DNA of 46,172 bases from Bryobacterales bacterium (GTDB taxonomy: Bacteria > Acidobacteriota > Terriglobia > Bryobacterales > Bryobacteraceae), in NCBI GenBank assembly GCA_020847975.1, contig JADLBD010000003.1:1-46172 (forward strand), given 5' to 3'. Each line of letters starts with the position of its first letter. Position 1 is the stretch's first letter. The notes below the pieces were generated by a model. That model worked only from the letters and a program-made list of their open reading frames with translations, did no database searches and had not been told where the DNA came from. Made by a program: the position numbers and the translations under genes. Positions 16,722 through 25,669 of this stretch are shown here, in pieces.

Positions 16722-17597
16722 ATGGTGCAACTGCGTTTCATATCCATAGCACTCATCGGGCTGGCTGCCGCGGGCGTTGTGACGGCCGCCGACGCGCCCC
16801 ATCGCAAGGTGGACCCCACCTTCTTACATCGCTACATTCCGGATGTGCCGGAAAAGGATTCGGACCTCGCCACATCCACCTGCCGGTACAAGCCGCTGTT
16901 CGGCGCGGGCGATTCCGAGACGACGATCGTGCGCGGCGTGGCGCGGTACGGAGAGGTGACCATTGCTCCGGGCGGTAGCTGCAAGACGGTGAACTACCCG
17001 GCGGAGGAACAGGTGTACGTCATCATAGAGGGCAGCGGCGCGGTCCACCATGCGAAGGAAACGGCGCCGGTGAAGAAGCACGATTTCATGTACCTGCCGG
17101 CGACGGTGGACCATTCCCTGTCGAACAACTCCTCCTCGCCGCTGCGCGCCTTCGTCATGGGCTTCAAGATCCCGCCCGGCACACCGCCTCCGGCCAAGCT
17201 CGAGATCGCAAGTTATGATGACGTGAAGAAGCAGACCGTTGGCGGTCATCCGGATTCGGTGGTCTACCAACTGATGATGGGCGGGGTGGAAAGCACTCGC
17301 GACCGCATCGCCGCCGGGCATCTGCTCACCAGCCTGTACGTCATGGAGTTCGCCCCGGGCGGCACGAACTTTCCGCATCATCACGACAACGAGGAAGAGA
17401 TTTACGTGCTGCTGGATGGGACAGGCGATATGGTGGCGGGGGGTGGCATGAACGGAGTGGAAGGCCGCCACCCGGCCAAGCCGGGCGATGCGTATTTCTT
17501 CCGCCTGAACTGCACGGTGGGCTTCTATAACAGCACGCAGGGGCTGGCGCACATTCTGGCCGTGCGCTCGACTTACCCGAGGCGCGCGCGGCATTAG
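16722..17597 (+). CDS. Secreted bicupin protein
   Basis: 291 aa from the ATG at 16722, immediately preceded by GAGGAGGGAAA; a GTG at 16695 would place extra residues before a good signal peptide (residues 1-22, ending VTAA) and is rejected. The first cupin (about 70-150; APGGSCKTVNYP then EGSGAVHH) has lost the usual His-x-His metal ligands. The second (about 215-285) keeps three adjacent His followed by D-N-E-E-E, but its second motif lacks the usual His. It may bind one metal. Bicupins include dioxygenases, decarboxylases and sugar-binding proteins; no function can be chosen. The stop lies three bases from the convergent cyclase-like gene. Confidence 0.8.
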   Translation: MVQLRFISIALIGLAAAGVVTAADAPHRKVDPTFLHRYIPDVPEKDSDLATSTCRYKPLFGAGDSETTIVRGVARYGEVTIAPGGSCKTVNYPAEEQVYVIIEGSGAVHHAKETAPVKKHDFMYLPATVDHSLSNNSSSPLRAFVMGFKIPPGTPPPAKLEIASYDDVKKQTVGGHPDSVVYQLMMGGVESTRDRIAAGHLLTSLYVMEFAPGGTNFPHHHDNEEEIYVLLDGTGDMVAGGGMNGVEGRHPAKPGDAYFFRLNCTVGFYNSTQGLAHILAVRSTYPRRARH

Positions 17598-17600
17598 TTT

Positions 17601-18260
17601 CTAGTGGCCGAGCGCCTGACGTCCTCCGAAGCGCTGGCTGTACCAGGCGCGGAGGCTGAATTTGTTCAGGATGGTGACGTCTTCCCCGTTAGGTCCGAAT
17701 GCGTCGATGGCCTGTTCGGAATGGTCCGCGTATTGCGCCTCGCCGCCGTGCTGCACCATGGGGGCGCCCATGCGTTCATTAACGTACTTTTGCACCGCCA
17801 GCAACTTTGCGCCGCGGCGGTGTGGCTGCCCGTGCAGTGTTTCCACTGCCGCCAGGTTGCGGTGAGGCTGGCTGATGTCGATGATGTCGTAAAGGTCGTA
17901 ATCGCCATGGATGTAGTTACCATCCAGGCGAAGGCACCCGTAGTGCTTGGAGTTCTTGTCCTCGTCGACCATGTAGGTGCGGCCGATCAATGGTTCCATC
18001 GATTTCCAGGCGGCCAAAGCCTTAGCTTCTTTTCCTGGCTTGAATGCTCGAGGATGGATACGAGGGTCCACTACCAGCCCGGCTAGAGTGTAGGGAGGAT
18101 TATCGGCATCGGCGGTCTTCGCCTTGCAATCGATGCGCTTGGGAGTGTATCCGGCCTGGCCAACATAGCGTAAAGACGCCGGGTTGGTGCGGCGCACCAG
18201 GATCCACACCTGGAAGTGTGCCGCGGCTTCGAGAAAGATACGTTTGTCGGATGGGCGCAT
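17601..18260 (-). CDS. ExoY/edema-factor-like (class II) nucleotidyl cyclase domain protein
   Basis: 219 aa from the ATG at 18260; a TTG at 18296 would add 12 residues. There is no signal or toxin-delivery domain. Landmarks of the edema factor/CyaA/ExoY catalytic core appear in order. WILVRRTNP is followed by K41 and K48, spaced seven apart like edema-factor K346/K353. Then come LAGLVVDP, the metal pair D120-x-D122 in HGDYDLYDI, and VQHGGE with H171 and E182, spaced like H577 and E588, ending in an FGPNGED segment. The Asn six residues after the His is Tyr177, so activity may be altered. Known relatives are toxins activated by calmodulin or actin. Recognition is by motif order, not a search. 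It lies downstream of the CDF gene (72-base gap) and lacks a clear ribosome site. Confidence 0.66.
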   Translation of the reverse strand: MRPSDKRIFLEAAAHFQVWILVRRTNPASLRYVGQAGYTPKRIDCKAKTADADNPPYTLAGLVVDPRIHPRAFKPGKEAKALAAWKSMEPLIGRTYMVDEDKNSKHYGCLRLDGNYIHGDYDLYDIIDISQPHRNLAAVETLHGQPHRRGAKLLAVQKYVNERMGAPMVQHGGEAQYADHSEQAIDAFGPNGEDVTILNKFSLRAWYSQRFGGRQALGH

Positions 18261-18332
18261 GCTATATAGTAAGGCGGAATTCGGGGGTGGACTCAATCAC
18301 AGGGGGCCGCGGATGAACCCAATTCCAGTTGC

Positions 18333-19223
18333 TCAGATCGGAGGCTGGCAATCGCCGGGCTTGCCCGCTTCCAGTTGCAGCGTGGAATGCGTGATGCCGA
18401 AGCGGTCTCGGAGCAAGGCCTGTAGCAGGTTCAACACACAGTTGGAATCCGTGCCCGGCTCCACCGTGACGTGCGCGCTCAACGCCGTGAAGCCCGACGT
18501 GATCGTCCACACGTGCAGGTCGTGCAGATCCAGGACCCCGGGAACTTCATTCGCAGCGGTTATCAGTGCCGCCTGGTCAATATGTGCCGGAGCGCCTTCC
18601 ATTAGGATGTGTGTAGCCTGGCTCAGTAGAGACCAGGTTCGCGGCAGGATCATCAGGCTGATCGCGGCGCTGATGATCGGATCAGCCAGATACCAGCCCT
18701 TGATCCAGATGAGAAGGCCGGCAACGATCACCCCCGCCGAGCCGAGCGTGTCGCTGAGCACTTCGAGATACGCCCCCTGGACGTTCAGGCTCTCCCCGGA
18801 ACCCTGCCGCAGCAGAAATGCTCCCGCCAGGTTCACCAGCAATCCGGCCAGCGCGATAATCAACACCGGCATCCCCAACACCTCGGGCGGACTTTGCAAG
18901 CGCCTCCAGGCTTCGTAGAGAATCCCTATGGAAATCACGAATAGCGCCGTAGCGTTGGCGAGAGCCGCGAGGATCTCCGCGCGGTAATAGCCGAACGATT
19001 TGCCCGGCGTGGGATTGCGGGCGGCAAAATGGATGGCCAGCAACGAAAGGCCGAGCGAGCCCGCATCGGTCAGCATGTGCCCGGCGTCGGCGAGCAGCGC
19101 CAGGCTGTTCGCCCACACCCCGGCGGCGGCCTCCAACACCATGAGGAGGGTGGTCAGGGCGAAGACGAGCCATAGCCGCCCGCGGTTTTGCCGCCCTCCG
19201 AATTCAGGCGCAGCAGTGTCCAT
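18333..19223 (-). CDS. Cation diffusion facilitator (CzcD-type) metal exporter
   Basis: 296 aa with six predicted membrane spans and a cytoplasmic C-terminal domain (from about 200; VPGVLDLHDLHVWTI). TM2 holds the metal site H49-x3-D53 in ADAGHMLTD. The TM5 site reads E154-x3-D158 (YLEVLSDTLGS), with Glu where many zinc exporters have His. It exports Zn, Co, Cd or similar divalent ions in exchange for protons; the exact metal is not predictable. No His-rich loop is present. Probably co-transcribed with the small gene upstream (45-base gap) and the cyclase-like gene downstream. Confidence 0.92.
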   Translation of the reverse strand: MDTAAPEFGGRQNRGRLWLVFALTTLLMVLEAAAGVWANSLALLADAGHMLTDAGSLGLSLLAIHFAARNPTPGKSFGYYRAEILAALANATALFVISIGILYEAWRRLQSPPEVLGMPVLIIALAGLLVNLAGAFLLRQGSGESLNVQGAYLEVLSDTLGSAGVIVAGLLIWIKGWYLADPIISAAISLMILPRTWSLLSQATHILMEGAPAHIDQAALITAANEVPGVLDLHDLHVWTITSGFTALSAHVTVEPGTDSNCVLNLLQALLRDRFGITHSTLQLEAGKPGDCQPPI

Positions 19224-19268
19224 TGATTCTCCCGGTAGAGGATTTGCCGGCCGGAGCCTTTGTTTCCT

Positions 19269-19529
19269 CTACCTGGCTGGTGGGCTGGTGTCGTCGCCTT
19301 CGTAAAGCTTCTTCAACTCGGCGGCGCTCGGCGTGTTGCGCACCATTTCCTCGGCGTCATGGGCGAACTTGCGCATGATCTCGAGCAGTTCCCATTCGCG
19401 TCCCAGGGAGGTGTAGACATCCAAGCCTGCCAGCAGGAGAGCGAGGCATTCGTCCCCACGCTGGGCGACCTCCTCGCGGAGGTGGCGGAGTCCGGCGATG
19501 GAGTCGGGGTGAGGAGGATGACAAACCAT
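19269..19529 (-). CDS. Small unknown helical protein
   Basis: 86 aa, not recognised. It is mostly helical in character (LREEVAQRGDECLALLLAGL, then WELLEIMRKFAHDAEEM), soluble, with a polar C-terminus. AGAGGA eight bases before the ATG supports translation. It stands first in a probable minus-strand unit with the CDF exporter. Confidence 0.55.
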   Translation of the reverse strand: MVCHPPHPDSIAGLRHLREEVAQRGDECLALLLAGLDVYTSLGREWELLEIMRKFAHDAEEMVRNTPSAAELKKLYEGDDTSPPAR

Positions 19530-19602
19530 GGAAGTGGTCCTCTAACTAAAAGAATAGGCGAAATTATTAGTCTCGCGCAATCAGATTTGTTTATTCACTT
19601 CC

Positions 19603-19631
19603 TTGACATTCTCGCCCCGCTGGCGCATACT
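19603..19631 (+). promoter_or_regulatory. Sigma-70-like promoter of hsp20
   Basis: TTGACA (19603-19608), a 17-base spacer and CATACT (19626-19631) form a good housekeeping-type promoter. Transcription would start near 19638, giving a leader of about 158 bases before hsp20. I see no CIRCE element. The -10 does not match the sigma-32 consensus. Confidence 0.6.
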
Positions 19632-19637
19632 GATGAC

Positions 19638-19795
19638 TGGAAATATTCTCTGAGAGGGTTCGGGAGTGGGACGCTCCCGGCAACCATTCGCGGCACGCCA
19701 GCCCAGGAAGCTCTGAGAATCCCTCCTGGGCGTCGGCCCGCCGCCGGGAACCTCTAACTTCTCCTCTCTCTTTAACCCTAGGAATTGAGGAGCCT
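19638..19795 (+). promoter_or_regulatory. Candidate RNA thermometer (structured 5' leader of hsp20)
   Basis: Four successive hairpins can be drawn. (1) GGTT-CGGGAG pairs with CTCCCG-(gc)-AACC, 19657-19685. (2) GCCCAGGA (19701-19708) pairs perfectly with TCCTGGGC (19724-19731). (3) CCCG/CGGG lies near 19737-19748. (4) CTCCTC (19761-19766) is the exact complement of GAGGAG (19787-19792), the ribosome-binding site of hsp20. Several hairpins ending in one that masks the Shine-Dalgarno sequence is the layout of ROSE-type thermometers. The ROSE UYGCU motif is not seen, so this would be another class. Confidence 0.45.
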
Positions 19796-20278
19796 ATGTT
19801 GAATACACTGCTTGCTAATGATGTTCGACAGACGCTGGAGCACTTCCGGCGCTCTGTGGATCAGATGTTCGAGAACTTCTATGGCTATCAGACCCAACCC
19901 GGGCCTGCGACGCCAGCCGCCGAGCGGACCTGGACTTTCAGTCCCGTCCTCGAGTCGGCCTGGACCGACAACTTCCTCAATCTGCGGGCGGTTCTGCCCG
20001 GCGTCACCGAAAAGGATGTCCGGGTAAGCGTGCAGAACAACCAACTCGTAATCGAAGGCGAACGCAAGGCGCCGGAAGGCTTCGAAAAGAACGCGTTCAC
20101 CCAACTGATGTACGGGAAATTCTATACGGCTGTGACTCTCCCCGCGGGTCTCGATGTGGATCATGTGCAATGCAAACTGCACAATGGCATCCTCGACATC
20201 CGGATGCCGATCCTTGAATCGAGCAAACCCAGGCAGATCCAGATCCAGACGGAAGAGCGGAAAGTCCTTACCAGCTAA
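19796..20278 (+). CDS. Small heat shock protein, Hsp20/alpha-crystallin family
   Basis: 160 aa. The alpha-crystallin domain spans about 45-150, starting at DNFLNLRAVLPGVTEKDV. Its most conserved C-terminal strand pair is visible as CKLHNGILDIRMPI. An N-terminal arm of about 45 residues and a short tail (QIQIQTEERKV) suit oligomer assembly. It is an ATP-independent holdase in the cytoplasm. GAGGAG lies three bases before the ATG, a short spacing, and may be hidden in a hairpin until heated. Followed by a strong terminator. Confidence 0.93.
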   Translation: MLNTLLANDVRQTLEHFRRSVDQMFENFYGYQTQPGPATPAAERTWTFSPVLESAWTDNFLNLRAVLPGVTEKDVRVSVQNNQLVIEGERKAPEGFEKNAFTQLMYGKFYTAVTLPAGLDVDHVQCKLHNGILDIRMPILESSKPRQIQIQTEERKVLTS

Positions 20279-20288
20279 GGAGCCAATT

Positions 20289-22001
20289 TCAGAGAGCAGC
20301 AGGGGCCGATCCTGGGCAGGGCGGTCCCTGTTTTTCCTTTCGCGGAGCGAGCCGCGTGGTTCCGAGCGTCCTTCTGCGCAGGATCACCAGGGTTTGGTCA
20401 TCTGTTACCGGTCCGGTTCCGGTCCACGCCTCGAGGGCAGCATGGAGCGTCGAAAGGATTTCATCGAGCGGCAATGCGCGGCGCAGGCGCACGAACTCCG
20501 CAAGCTGTGCCACCCCGAACTCCTCACCGGCGGTATTCTCCTGCTCTGAGATGCCGTCGCTGTAGAGAACCACCAGGTCTCCGTCCTGCAAGATGGTGGA
20601 TCCCTCTTCGTAGCTCAGGTTAGGCAGCAGACCGACGAACATCCCGCCCGTTTGCAGTTGTTCCACCGCTCCGCTGGCGCGAACCAGCAGACCTGGAGTA
20701 TGCGCCGCGTTCACATAGCGGAAGGCGCCGGTCGCCGGATCGAAAACAGAGGCGAACACCGTCACAAACCGGTTCGGAGCACAGGTGGGATTCATGCTCC
20801 GGTTGAGCACGCGCATGAAGTCGGCAATCGTGCCGCAGGTTTCAAACAGCGCCTGCACACGAGCCTGAAGGCCCATCATCATCAGCGCGGCAGGCATGCC
20901 TTTGCCCGCCACATCGGCCACCACAATGCCGTATGTGCCTCCGGAGAGCTTCAGGTAGTCGTGATAGTCGCCGCCCACGGTACGGCAGGGGTTGTGGAGG
21001 CCCACCAGTTCCAGGCCGTCCCATTTCGGAGCCGCCGCCGGCAAATGCCGGCGTTGAATCTCCGCGGCCTGGTCCAGTTCCGCCATGTGCCGGCGCTCGG
21101 CTTCTTCCACCAGCGCCAGCCGCTCCCGTTCGATGCGGATTGCCGCTACGTTGGCCATCACGGTGAGAAGGTTCAGATCATCGTTCTTGAAGCGCCTCAG
21201 ATAATTGAGGGCATCGACGTACAACAGGCCGATCACCCGTTCGTCGGTCTGCAGCGGCACCGCCATCAGCGATCGCACGCCTTGAATCACAATGCTCTTG
21301 CGCTCTTTGAATCCGGGAGCCTCCGCGACGCTTTGAATCATCAGTGATTGCCGGTCGTTCATCACCTGGTCGCGCACCGCCGTGCTGATGCGGAATTCGC
21401 CGCCCCGCGACGCCTTTTCCACCAGGCGTTCCCCTTCGAGCACCAGAAGCACGCCGCGCTCGGCGCTCACCGCTTCGAGCGCCAGGTCGAGAATCACCGG
21501 GAACATCTCCTCGAGCGGCCGCCGCACCGCCAGTTCCCGTCCCACGCGGATCAAGGCTTGCAGCGGGCTCACCCACTGTTTGGCGATCTCCGGAGACGTG
21601 GATGGCTGCGCGCTCGACTCGAGAACATCCTTCAGTTGAATGGCCACGGTTCCCGGAGCCTTCACGTCCATCCGGCTCGCCTCGAACATCACAGTCTGCG
21701 AAGCGGTCTCCCGTTCGCGAAACTGCAAAGTCATCTGACTCGCCGCCACACAATCGCCGGGGCGCAGCGTGTGCGCCCTCTGGAGCGGAGTCCCGTTGAT
21801 CCGCGTTCCATTCGTGCTCCCCAGATCGCGAACTGTCCAATGCGATCCGTCGTAGGCAAACTGCATATGTTTGCGGGACAGCTCCGGATCCTGAGGAAAG
21901 GACAACTCGCAGGTGGGGCAGCGGCCTACCGTCACCGGCCGGTCCTCCAGCTTGACAACGCGGGTGGAGCCGTCGCCGTGCGTGATCAGCAGTTCGTGCA
22001 T
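20289..22001 (-). CDS. FHA-GAF-PP2C (RsbU-type) serine phosphatase
   Basis: 570 aa. The N-terminal FHA domain (about 5-95) keeps its phosphothreonine-binding residues: VGR (25-27), SRKH (42-45) and LGSTNGT (60-66). A GAF domain spans about 150-305 (AVSAERGVLLVLEG, LMAVPL), followed by a short coiled linker with AAEIQRRHLP. The C-terminal SpoIIE/RsbU phosphatase keeps its metal ligands in VGGDYHDY, VVADVAGKGMPAALMM and VVLYSDGISEQE. It would read a phosphoprotein and a GAF signal and dephosphorylate an anti-sigma-antagonist-like partner, which is not adjacent. Start at ATG 22001; the open frame extends upstream but into the divergent gene. Cytoplasmic. Confidence 0.9.
   Translation of the reverse strand: MHELLITHGDGSTRVVKLEDRPVTVGRCPTCELSFPQDPELSRKHMQFAYDGSHWTVRDLGSTNGTRINGTPLQRAHTLRPGDCVAASQMTLQFRERETASQTVMFEASRMDVKAPGTVAIQLKDVLESSAQPSTSPEIAKQWVSPLQALIRVGRELAVRRPLEEMFPVILDLALEAVSAERGVLLVLEGERLVEKASRGGEFRISTAVRDQVMNDRQSLMIQSVAEAPGFKERKSIVIQGVRSLMAVPLQTDERVIGLLYVDALNYLRRFKNDDLNLLTVMANVAAIRIERERLALVEEAERRHMAELDQAAEIQRRHLPAAAPKWDGLELVGLHNPCRTVGGDYHDYLKLSGGTYGIVVADVAGKGMPAALMMMGLQARVQALFETCGTIADFMRVLNRSMNPTCAPNRFVTVFASVFDPATGAFRYVNAAHTPGLLVRASGAVEQLQTGGMFVGLLPNLSYEEGSTILQDGDLVVLYSDGISEQENTAGEEFGVAQLAEFVRLRRALPLDEILSTLHAALEAWTGTGPVTDDQTLVILRRRTLGTTRLAPRKEKQGPPCPGSAPAAL
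20300..20335 (+). terminator. Intrinsic terminator of hsp20
   Basis: CAGGGGCCG (20300-20308) pairs over nine bases with CGGTCCCTG (20322-20330), with one G-T wobble and a 13-base loop, followed directly by TTTTT. It starts 22 bases after the hsp20 stop. It lies inside the 3' end of the convergent phosphatase gene, so that gene's last codons double as the terminator. Confidence 0.8.
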
Positions 22002-22100
22002 TGCCGGAATACGTTCAGAGTAGCGAAACGCCGCCGTCTCATCAATGCCGTGGCGCAAGCACAAACACCGGAACCGGCGAGAAGGTGTATACCTAGACTG

Positions 22101-23402
22101 ATGAAGACCCGCCGGCATTTTCTCGCCACCGCCGCCGCGCCCGCCGTGGCCAGCGGCTTTCCCGCCATCGTAAAAGCGGCCGCCCTCGGCCTTGGCGGAG
22201 CCACCGCTCCCAGCGACCGCGTCACCCTTGCCACCATCGGCTGCGGCGGCATGGGCAACGGGCATATCAATGCGTTCACCAAACTCCCCCACGTTCAGTA
22301 CGTCGCTGTCTGCGACGTCGACGATGAGCACCTCACCGAAGCCAAGGAAAAGATCGACAAGAAGTACGGCAACAAGGATTGCGCCGCCTACCGCGCCTTC
22401 GAAGAGGTGCTGTTCCGCCGCGACATCGATGCCGTCACCATCGCCACGCCCGATCACTGGCACGGCATTGCCGGAACCATGGCCGCCCGCGCCGGCAAGG
22501 ACATCTACGGCGAAAAGCCGCTCGCCCACTCGTTTGCCGAAGGGCTCTCTATCGTTCGCGCCGTGGAGGAGCACAAGCGCATCTGGCAAACCGGAAGCTG
22601 GCAGCGCTCCAAAGAGCAGTTCCACCGCGCCTGTGAACTGGTCCGTAACGGCAGGCTCGGCAAGATCCGCCGCGTCGAGGTAGGCCTTCCCGACGGCCCC
22701 TTCGACTACAAGAAAGTCGAAGGGAAGACCGCGTTTACCGAACCCCCAGCGACTTTTCTCTACGACCGCTGGCTGGGACCGGCGCCCGAGGCTCCCTACT
22801 GCGAGGCCCGCTGCCACTGGAATTGGCGTTGGAATCTCAACTACGGCGGCGGCCAGTTAATGGACTGGGTGGGCCACCACGTCGATATCGCCCATTGGGG
22901 CCTCGGCTTTGATCACACCGGGCCGTACCAAATCGAGGGCAAGGGCGAATACCCGCCGGTCAACGAACTGTGGAACGCCGCCCGCCGCTACCGCATCCAT
23001 GCGAGGTATCCCGGCGATATCGAAATGGTGATAGCCGGCGGTTACGACGATATCCGCTCCGGCACCCGGTGGATCGGGGAGCACGGCTGGATCTGGGTGG
23101 ATCGCCGGGGGATCGAAGCCGGTCCGGAAAGCCTGCTCTCTTCAGAAATCGGGCCGAACGAGATCCACCTCACACGATCCACTGATCATTATGCGCAGTT
23201 CATCGAATGCGTGAAGTCGCGCAAGCCGACGCTCACTCCGGCCTCGGTGGCTCACCGTTCGGCCACTCCGGGTTGGTTGGGACAAATCGCCATGCTGACC
23301 GGCCGCAAGCTGCGCTGGGACGCTGAGCATCAACAACTCCTCAATGACGAGGAAGCCTCCAAAATGCTCTCCGTCAAGATGCGCAGCCCCTATCAGTTGT
23401 AA
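22101..23402 (+). CDS. Tat-exported Gfo/Idh/MocA-family oxidoreductase
   Basis: 433 aa starting with a Tat signal (KTRRHFLATAAAP). The Rossmann motif GCGGMG (47-52) binds NAD(P), EKPLAHS marks the catalytic Lys region, and the C-terminal domain has GGGQLMDWVGHHVDIAHW with the family His. These enzymes oxidise or epimerise sugars and cyclitols; secreted paralogues are abundant in Acidobacteria and Planctomycetes. The frame is open far upstream, but the ATG at 22101 precedes the Tat signal. Divergent from the phosphatase gene with a 99-base gap. Confidence 0.9.
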   Translation: MKTRRHFLATAAAPAVASGFPAIVKAAALGLGGATAPSDRVTLATIGCGGMGNGHINAFTKLPHVQYVAVCDVDDEHLTEAKEKIDKKYGNKDCAAYRAFEEVLFRRDIDAVTIATPDHWHGIAGTMAARAGKDIYGEKPLAHSFAEGLSIVRAVEEHKRIWQTGSWQRSKEQFHRACELVRNGRLGKIRRVEVGLPDGPFDYKKVEGKTAFTEPPATFLYDRWLGPAPEAPYCEARCHWNWRWNLNYGGGQLMDWVGHHVDIAHWGLGFDHTGPYQIEGKGEYPPVNELWNAARRYRIHARYPGDIEMVIAGGYDDIRSGTRWIGEHGWIWVDRRGIEAGPESLLSSEIGPNEIHLTRSTDHYAQFIECVKSRKPTLTPASVAHRSATPGWLGQIAMLTGRKLRWDAEHQQLLNDEEASKMLSVKMRSPYQL

Positions 23403-23551
23403 GAAAGCCGAGCCGGACCAGCCATTCACGAGTTCTTCCACTCCGGCGGTGCGCGAGCCTCTGCGCACCCGCTCCAGCGAACTTCCGATTTCCGCCACAC
23501 ACGGGTTCAAACGAACTCCGAACTGCCGATAAGGGATTACATAGGAACCAT

Positions 23552-25651
23552 GTGACACCTGCGAAACCACGCCGCGAGGGATGGCCGGGCGCCCGGAGGG
23601 TTGCCCGCAGTTGTCTTCTAATCTTTGTTTTCGTAGTGGGCGCGCAGGTTGGAGATGGCGGCGTGGACTCGCTGCAAGAGGATCCCGAATACACCATCGG
23701 CAGCGACAACGCCTACCCGTATCACTATCTGGATTCCTCCGGTAGAGCCGATGGAATGACAGTCGAGGTGATGAATGAAGCAGCCGCCAGAGCTCGAATC
23801 CGCATTCGTTGGGTGAGCCGCCTGGAGGGTTCGCGCGCGGCATTCAACCGCCACTCCGTGGACCTCTGGCCCCTCCTCTCCGCCCAGCGGCAGATGTGGC
23901 CGGACCTGCATTTCACCGCCCCCTATCTGCGCAACTCTTACATTGCCTTGGCTGTTGATCCCTCCTTCACCACCCGCGCCGGGCTTGCGCTTGTCCGCCG
24001 GGTAACCCTGGTTTCCTACCCGCTGGTTACGCGCCTCACGCGAGAGGTTTTCCCAGAGGCGGAGTTGGCGCCTCGAGGATCGCGCGAGGAGGCCTTCGCC
24101 GCCCTTTGCACGGGGCAGGCCGACGTCATGGTTAGTGAAAGCCGTGCCATTCAATACCAGTTGCTGCACTATCCGCCGGATTGCAGGAATCTCTCCTTCC
24201 ACACAACCGGTCTCGATCTGCCCGTCAGCGAACTGTCCATTGCATCCACTGAAGAGGCCGCGCCCGTCGCGGAGAGGCTGCGTGAAGAGATCGGCGCCAT
24301 GCTCGCCGATGGGACCATGGCCCGGATCCTCAGGCGATGGAACTACTATTACAGCGGCGAGGCGGAAATGCTTTACCGGGAAATGGAGGCGTATCATGCC
24401 AACCGGTTGTCCGCCATGCTCGCTGGAGCGCTTGGCGTGGTTTCGATCCTTCTGTTTGTGCTCTTGGTTCGCATGCGCCGCGCCAAGCAGGAAGCCATCG
24501 CCGCCAACGCCGCCAAGAGCCTCTTTCTGGCCAATATGAGCCACGAAATCCGTACGCCGCTACATGGCATTCTTGGCATGACCCAGTTGCTTTCCGAGAC
24601 TCCCCTCGCCGCTGAGCAGAAAGAATTCCTCGGAATGATAGCGGACTCCGGCCAGACGCTTCTCAGTCTTGTCAATGACCTGCTCGATCTCGCCAGGATT
24701 GAGCGCGGGCACTTCGAGTTGCAGCGCCGCGACTTCGATCCGGCTGGGGTCCTTGCGGAAACTGTGCGCCTTTTCGAACCGCAGGCCGCCAACAAGGGCA
24801 TCCGGCTCGAATTCGCCATGCCCGGCTCGCTGCCTCCCCTTGTGAACGGGGATGCCGGCCGCATCCGTCAGGTGCTGAGCAACCTCATCACCAACGCCAT
24901 CAAGTTCACCGCGCGCGGTTCGGTCTGCGTCACTGTTGCCGCACGAGACATGTCTGGAGCCATTGAGCTTTGCGTTGCAGTGGCCGACACAGGCATTGGC
25001 ATCTCCGAAGAGGGGCGGAAAAAGATCTTCGAGAGGTTTTACCAGGCCGACCCATCCATCTCCCGCCGTTTCGGCGGCACCGGCCTCGGCCTCGCCATCT
25101 CCAAGGAGATTGTGGATGCCATGGGAGGCGTCATCAGCGTGGAAAGCACCGTCGGGAAAGGGTCCACGTTCCGGCTCTCACTGCCTCTGCCGGTTGCCGC
25201 GCCGGCAGTCCCCACAGAAAGCTCTCCCGGCGCCGCCTCATCCATTGGGCAGGAATCGAAGCCGGCCTCCATCCTCCTGGTGGAAGACAATCCCGTCAAC
25301 CAGCGCATCGCGCAGCGGTTGCTTGAAAAGGCCGGCCACCAGGTGGTCGCCGCTCCCGACGGAGAATCCGCCCTCCGCGAATGGCAAGCCAAGCCCTTTG
25401 ACGCCATCATCATGGACTGCCAGATGCCCGGCATGGACGGCTTTGCGGCCACCGTGGAAATCCGCAAGCGGGAAACCACCGGACACCGCATCCCCATCAT
25501 CGCCCTTACCGCCGGAGCCATGAAAGGGGAACGCGAACGCTGCCTCGCCGCGGGAATGGACGACTATCTCACCAAACCCATTGATCTGATAGAACTCAAC
25601 CGCATCCTCAACTCCTGGGTCAACTCGACACATCAGCCCAAGCCTCGCTAA
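23552..25651 (+). CDS. Hybrid sensor histidine kinase with periplasmic solute-binding sensor and receiver
   Basis: 699 aa from a GTG preceded by AGGA. A signal/first TM lies at 19-31. A SBP_bac_3-type periplasmic sensor spans about 45-270, with [14 protein letters not shown] at its start. A second TM lies at 286-307. HisKA has the phospho-acceptor H331 in [10 protein letters not shown], and HATPase_c follows (about 445-560; [28 protein letters not shown]). The C-terminal receiver has [10 protein letters not shown]622 in IMDCQMP and K675. It resembles BvgS/EvgS kinases without the Hpt domain, so the phosphate must go to a separate Hpt or only to the receiver. The ligand is likely an amino acid or small acid (inference). 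A three-gene string follows 18 bases downstream. Confidence 0.92.
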   Translation: MTPAKPRREGWPGARRVARSCLLIFVFVVGAQVGDGGVDSLQEDPEYTIGSDNAYPYHYLDSSGRADGMTVEVMNEAAARARIRIRWVSRLEGSRAAFNRHSVDLWPLLSAQRQMWPDLHFTAPYLRNSYIALAVDPSFTTRAGLALVRRVTLVSYPLVTRLTREVFPEAELAPRGSREEAFAALCTGQADVMVSESRAIQYQLLHYPPDCRNLSFHTTGLDLPVSELSIASTEEAAPVAERLREEIGAMLADGTMARILRRWNYYYSGEAEMLYREMEAYHANRLSAMLAGALGVVSILLFVLLVRMRRAKQEAIAANAAKSLFLANMSHEIRTPLHGILGMTQLLSETPLAAEQKEFLGMIADSGQTLLSLVNDLLDLARIERGHFELQRRDFDPAGVLAETVRLFEPQAANKGIRLEFAMPGSLPPLVNGDAGRIRQVLSNLITNAIKFTARGSVCVTVAARDMSGAIELCVAVADTGIGISEEGRKKIFERFYQADPSISRRFGGTGLGLAISKEIVDAMGGVISVESTVGKGSTFRLSLPLPVAAPAVPTESSPGAASSIGQESKPASILLVEDNPVNQRIAQRLLEKAGHQVVAAPDGESALREWQAKPFDAIIMDCQMPGMDGFAATVEIRKRETTGHRIPIIALTAGAMKGERERCLAAGMDDYLTKPIDLIELNRILNSWVNSTHQPKPR

Positions 25652-25669
25652 CATCAAGGGCGGAGGGCG

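Noticed and set aside
18252..18279. A dif-like 28-mer (GCGCAT ... TATATA) near the apparent GC-skew switch
   Set aside because: The left half and centre partly match the dif consensus, but the XerD half, normally the best conserved, matches poorly and the arms are not symmetric.
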